From contig CAJUFJ010000052.1 of NCBI GenBank assembly GCA_910585815.1, forward strand, positions 1 to 23,615: DNA of 23,615 bases, given 5' to 3'. The notes beneath the pieces are model-generated. The model searched no databases and was not told where the DNA came from. It was given only the letters and a program-made list of their open reading frames with translations. Position numbers and translations under genes: made by a program. This document shows, one piece after another, positions 22,454 through 23,615 of the stretch; the first letter of the stretch is position 1; each line of letters opens with the position of its first letter. This DNA is from an uncultured Oscillospiraceae bacterium. Its GTDB lineage: Bacteria > Bacillota > Clostridia > Oscillospirales > Oscillospiraceae.

Positions 22454-23332
22454 ATGAAACCAATCAACTACAAATTCCGATGGTTTGAAAAGGAGGACCG
22501 GCGGAAGCTTCTCCGGGCCTCGGTAAGCCGGGACGGGAAACTCCGCTTGGGACGCACTCTGCGCAGCAAGCTTCCCCGGTTCATTCAGGTGGGATTCGAT
22601 ACTGCCGCCATGGTTCTGGCCATCGCCGACGGACACGGCGCCGGCATCGACTGTCCCGCCTGCGGCGTACTCACCGCCCAGGCCCTGTCGGAACAAATTA
22701 CAGCGGCCGGACTGCACCTGCCTGTGGCCTTTGCCCTGGAACAGGACGAGCACACCGGCTACCTGCTGGGCCGGATCATTCCCCGCCGCAAGCGGGACAG
22801 TACCGGCCGCCGGCAATTCGATATGGAGCAGCTTTTAATCCTGTTCCGCCCCATTCTGGACGGAGTTGTCCACCAGATGAGCAGGAGCACCCCATTGGCG
22901 GACCGCAAATCCATTGCGGCAGAGGCCATGTGCACCGCCGCACAGGAATACCGGCCCGGCTACGGCGATTTGGGGGCCTATCTGGAGGACCGCATCAAAT
23001 CCACGCTCCACAAGGAGAATAAGCAGTACATTGAGGCGTTTGGACAGCGGTCCCTGGACCAGCCCCTTTCCTGCGGCGACAGCGATGACTTCTGCCTCTA
23101 TGACACGCTTCCAGACGTCGGCTCCGACTGGACAGATTCGCTGGACAATCAGATTGACCGGGAACGGTTTTTCAGCCGCTTCTCCCCCGAACATCAGGAG
23201 CTGGTCAGGCTGCTCCAGGAGGGCTTCCGAATTTCAGAAATCGCGGATATTTTCGACATAAGCGAAGGTGATGTTCGGCGTATATCCGCCGAAATCGTCC
23301 AGCAGCGCCGGAAATTTGATGGAGAAGCTTGA
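22454..23332 (+). CDS. Sigma-70-like factor with unrecognised N-terminal domain
   Basis: A 292-residue protein. Residues about 118-190 resemble sigma-70 region 2 (LLILFRPILDGVVHQMSRST, IAAEAMCTAAQEYRPGYGDL, GAYLEDRIKSTLHKENKQY). Residues about 222-285 resemble region 4 with a helix-turn-helix (FSPEHQELVRLLQEGFRISE, IADIFDISEGDVRRI). The first ~115 residues (RDGKLRLGRTLRSKLPRFIQ, VGFDTAAMVLAIADG, CPACGVLTAQALSEQI, HTGYLLGRIIPRR) form a separate domain I do not recognise; usual sigma factors of this size lack it. AAGGAGG precedes the ATG. Three GGTAAA words lie just upstream (22385, 22397, 22417). The next feature is the second S-layer leader copy, 61 bases after the stop. It could be an alternative sigma factor or a sigma-derived DNA-binding protein; target genes are unknown. 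Confidence 0.65.
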   Translation: MKPINYKFRWFEKEDRRKLLRASVSRDGKLRLGRTLRSKLPRFIQVGFDTAAMVLAIADGHGAGIDCPACGVLTAQALSEQITAAGLHLPVAFALEQDEHTGYLLGRIIPRRKRDSTGRRQFDMEQLLILFRPILDGVVHQMSRSTPLADRKSIAAEAMCTAAQEYRPGYGDLGAYLEDRIKSTLHKENKQYIEAFGQRSLDQPLSCGDSDDFCLYDTLPDVGSDWTDSLDNQIDRERFFSRFSPEHQELVRLLQEGFRISEIADIFDISEGDVRRISAEIVQQRRKFDGEA

Positions 23333-23393
23333 GACAATCTGATTTTGTAAACTGACTGGAAACAGCGCCGCCGCAATACATTACACCCCACAA

Positions 23394-23615
23394 GTCTACC
23401 AAATGTCTACCAAAAAAGCCGTCGATCCCCTGCGCCGCAGGAGGTTGACGGCTTTCCATATTCTAGGACGTCTACCGGATGTCTACCAGTTTTACTTTTT
23501 TACATAGAAAGCAGTGCCTTTGACGGATTTTCTTATCACTTTCGCAACTTTTCAATCCCGTGTAAGGGGCGTGACACGGCGGTGGCAGGGGCGAAATGTT
23601 GAAAAACCTCGAAAT
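23394..23615 (+). repeat. S-layer leader repeat, copy 2 (runs off the window)
   Basis: Repeats 6463-6684 almost base for base, with the same GTCTACC pairs (23394, 23405 and 23470, 23481) at identical spacings, the same hairpin, and an identical final ~50 bases including the -35 region. The copy is cut by the window edge before the -10 box. By analogy with copy 1, a surface-protein gene probably begins within about 130 bases to the right. Confidence 0.9.

Overview
The window looks like chromosomal DNA from a high-GC, anaerobic, gut-type Firmicute, most like the Oscillospiraceae (Flavonifractor/Lawsonibacter-like). This is an inference from protein style, strong AAGGAGG-type ribosome binding sites, SLH-domain surface protein and family-typical intergenic hairpin repeats; no rRNA or other taxonomic marker is present. 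I see no tRNA, rRNA, CRISPR array, transposase or integrase.

Layout, left to right. (1) 215-2202, minus strand: a LytS/LytR-type two-component system (5TM sensor kinase and LytTR response regulator). (2) 2203-2780: a long intergenic region holding a repeat-bounded element with a 20-bp tandem array, then three direct repeats phased exactly 21 bp apart just upstream of a good sigma-A promoter. (3) 2781-6442, plus strand: a TAXI-type TRAP transporter operon (lipoprotein receptor, DUF1850 protein, fused 4TM-12TM permease). (4) 6443-6816: a leader region that is nearly duplicated at the right edge of the window, followed by a 1188-residue SLH surface protein (6817-10383). (5) An orphan phage-tail-like gene (10511-10960, minus). 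(6) A Na+/phosphate cotransporter with PhoU-like tail (11290-12945) facing a PhoR/PhoB-like two-component pair (12984-14881, minus). (7) galK and galT (15276-18206), separated by an 83-bp inverted-repeat element. (8) A PutP-like Na+/solute symporter (18254-19783, minus). (9) A small regulatory cluster: SUKH-like protein plus TetR regulator (minus), divergent from an XRE-type membrane regulator (plus). (10) A sigma-70-like factor with an unrecognised N-terminal domain (22454-23332), and directly after it the second copy of the S-layer leader, which runs off the window.

How it fits together. The LytST pair is divergent from the TRAP operon, and the 21-bp-phased repeats match the known geometry of LytTR binding sites, so the pair probably activates the transporter, in the manner of LytST/BtsSR-controlled uptake of small carboxylates. 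The PhoBR pair and the phosphate transporter share a bidirectional terminator and probably one phosphate response. GalK and GalT are two of the three Leloir enzymes; galE is not here. The sigma-like gene next to a duplicated S-layer leader suggests, without proving it, a dedicated regulator of surface-layer genes.

Almost every intergenic gap carries a short structured repeat in which two self-complementary arms are themselves inverted relative to each other. These look like non-autonomous mobile elements or genome-wide regulatory hairpins.
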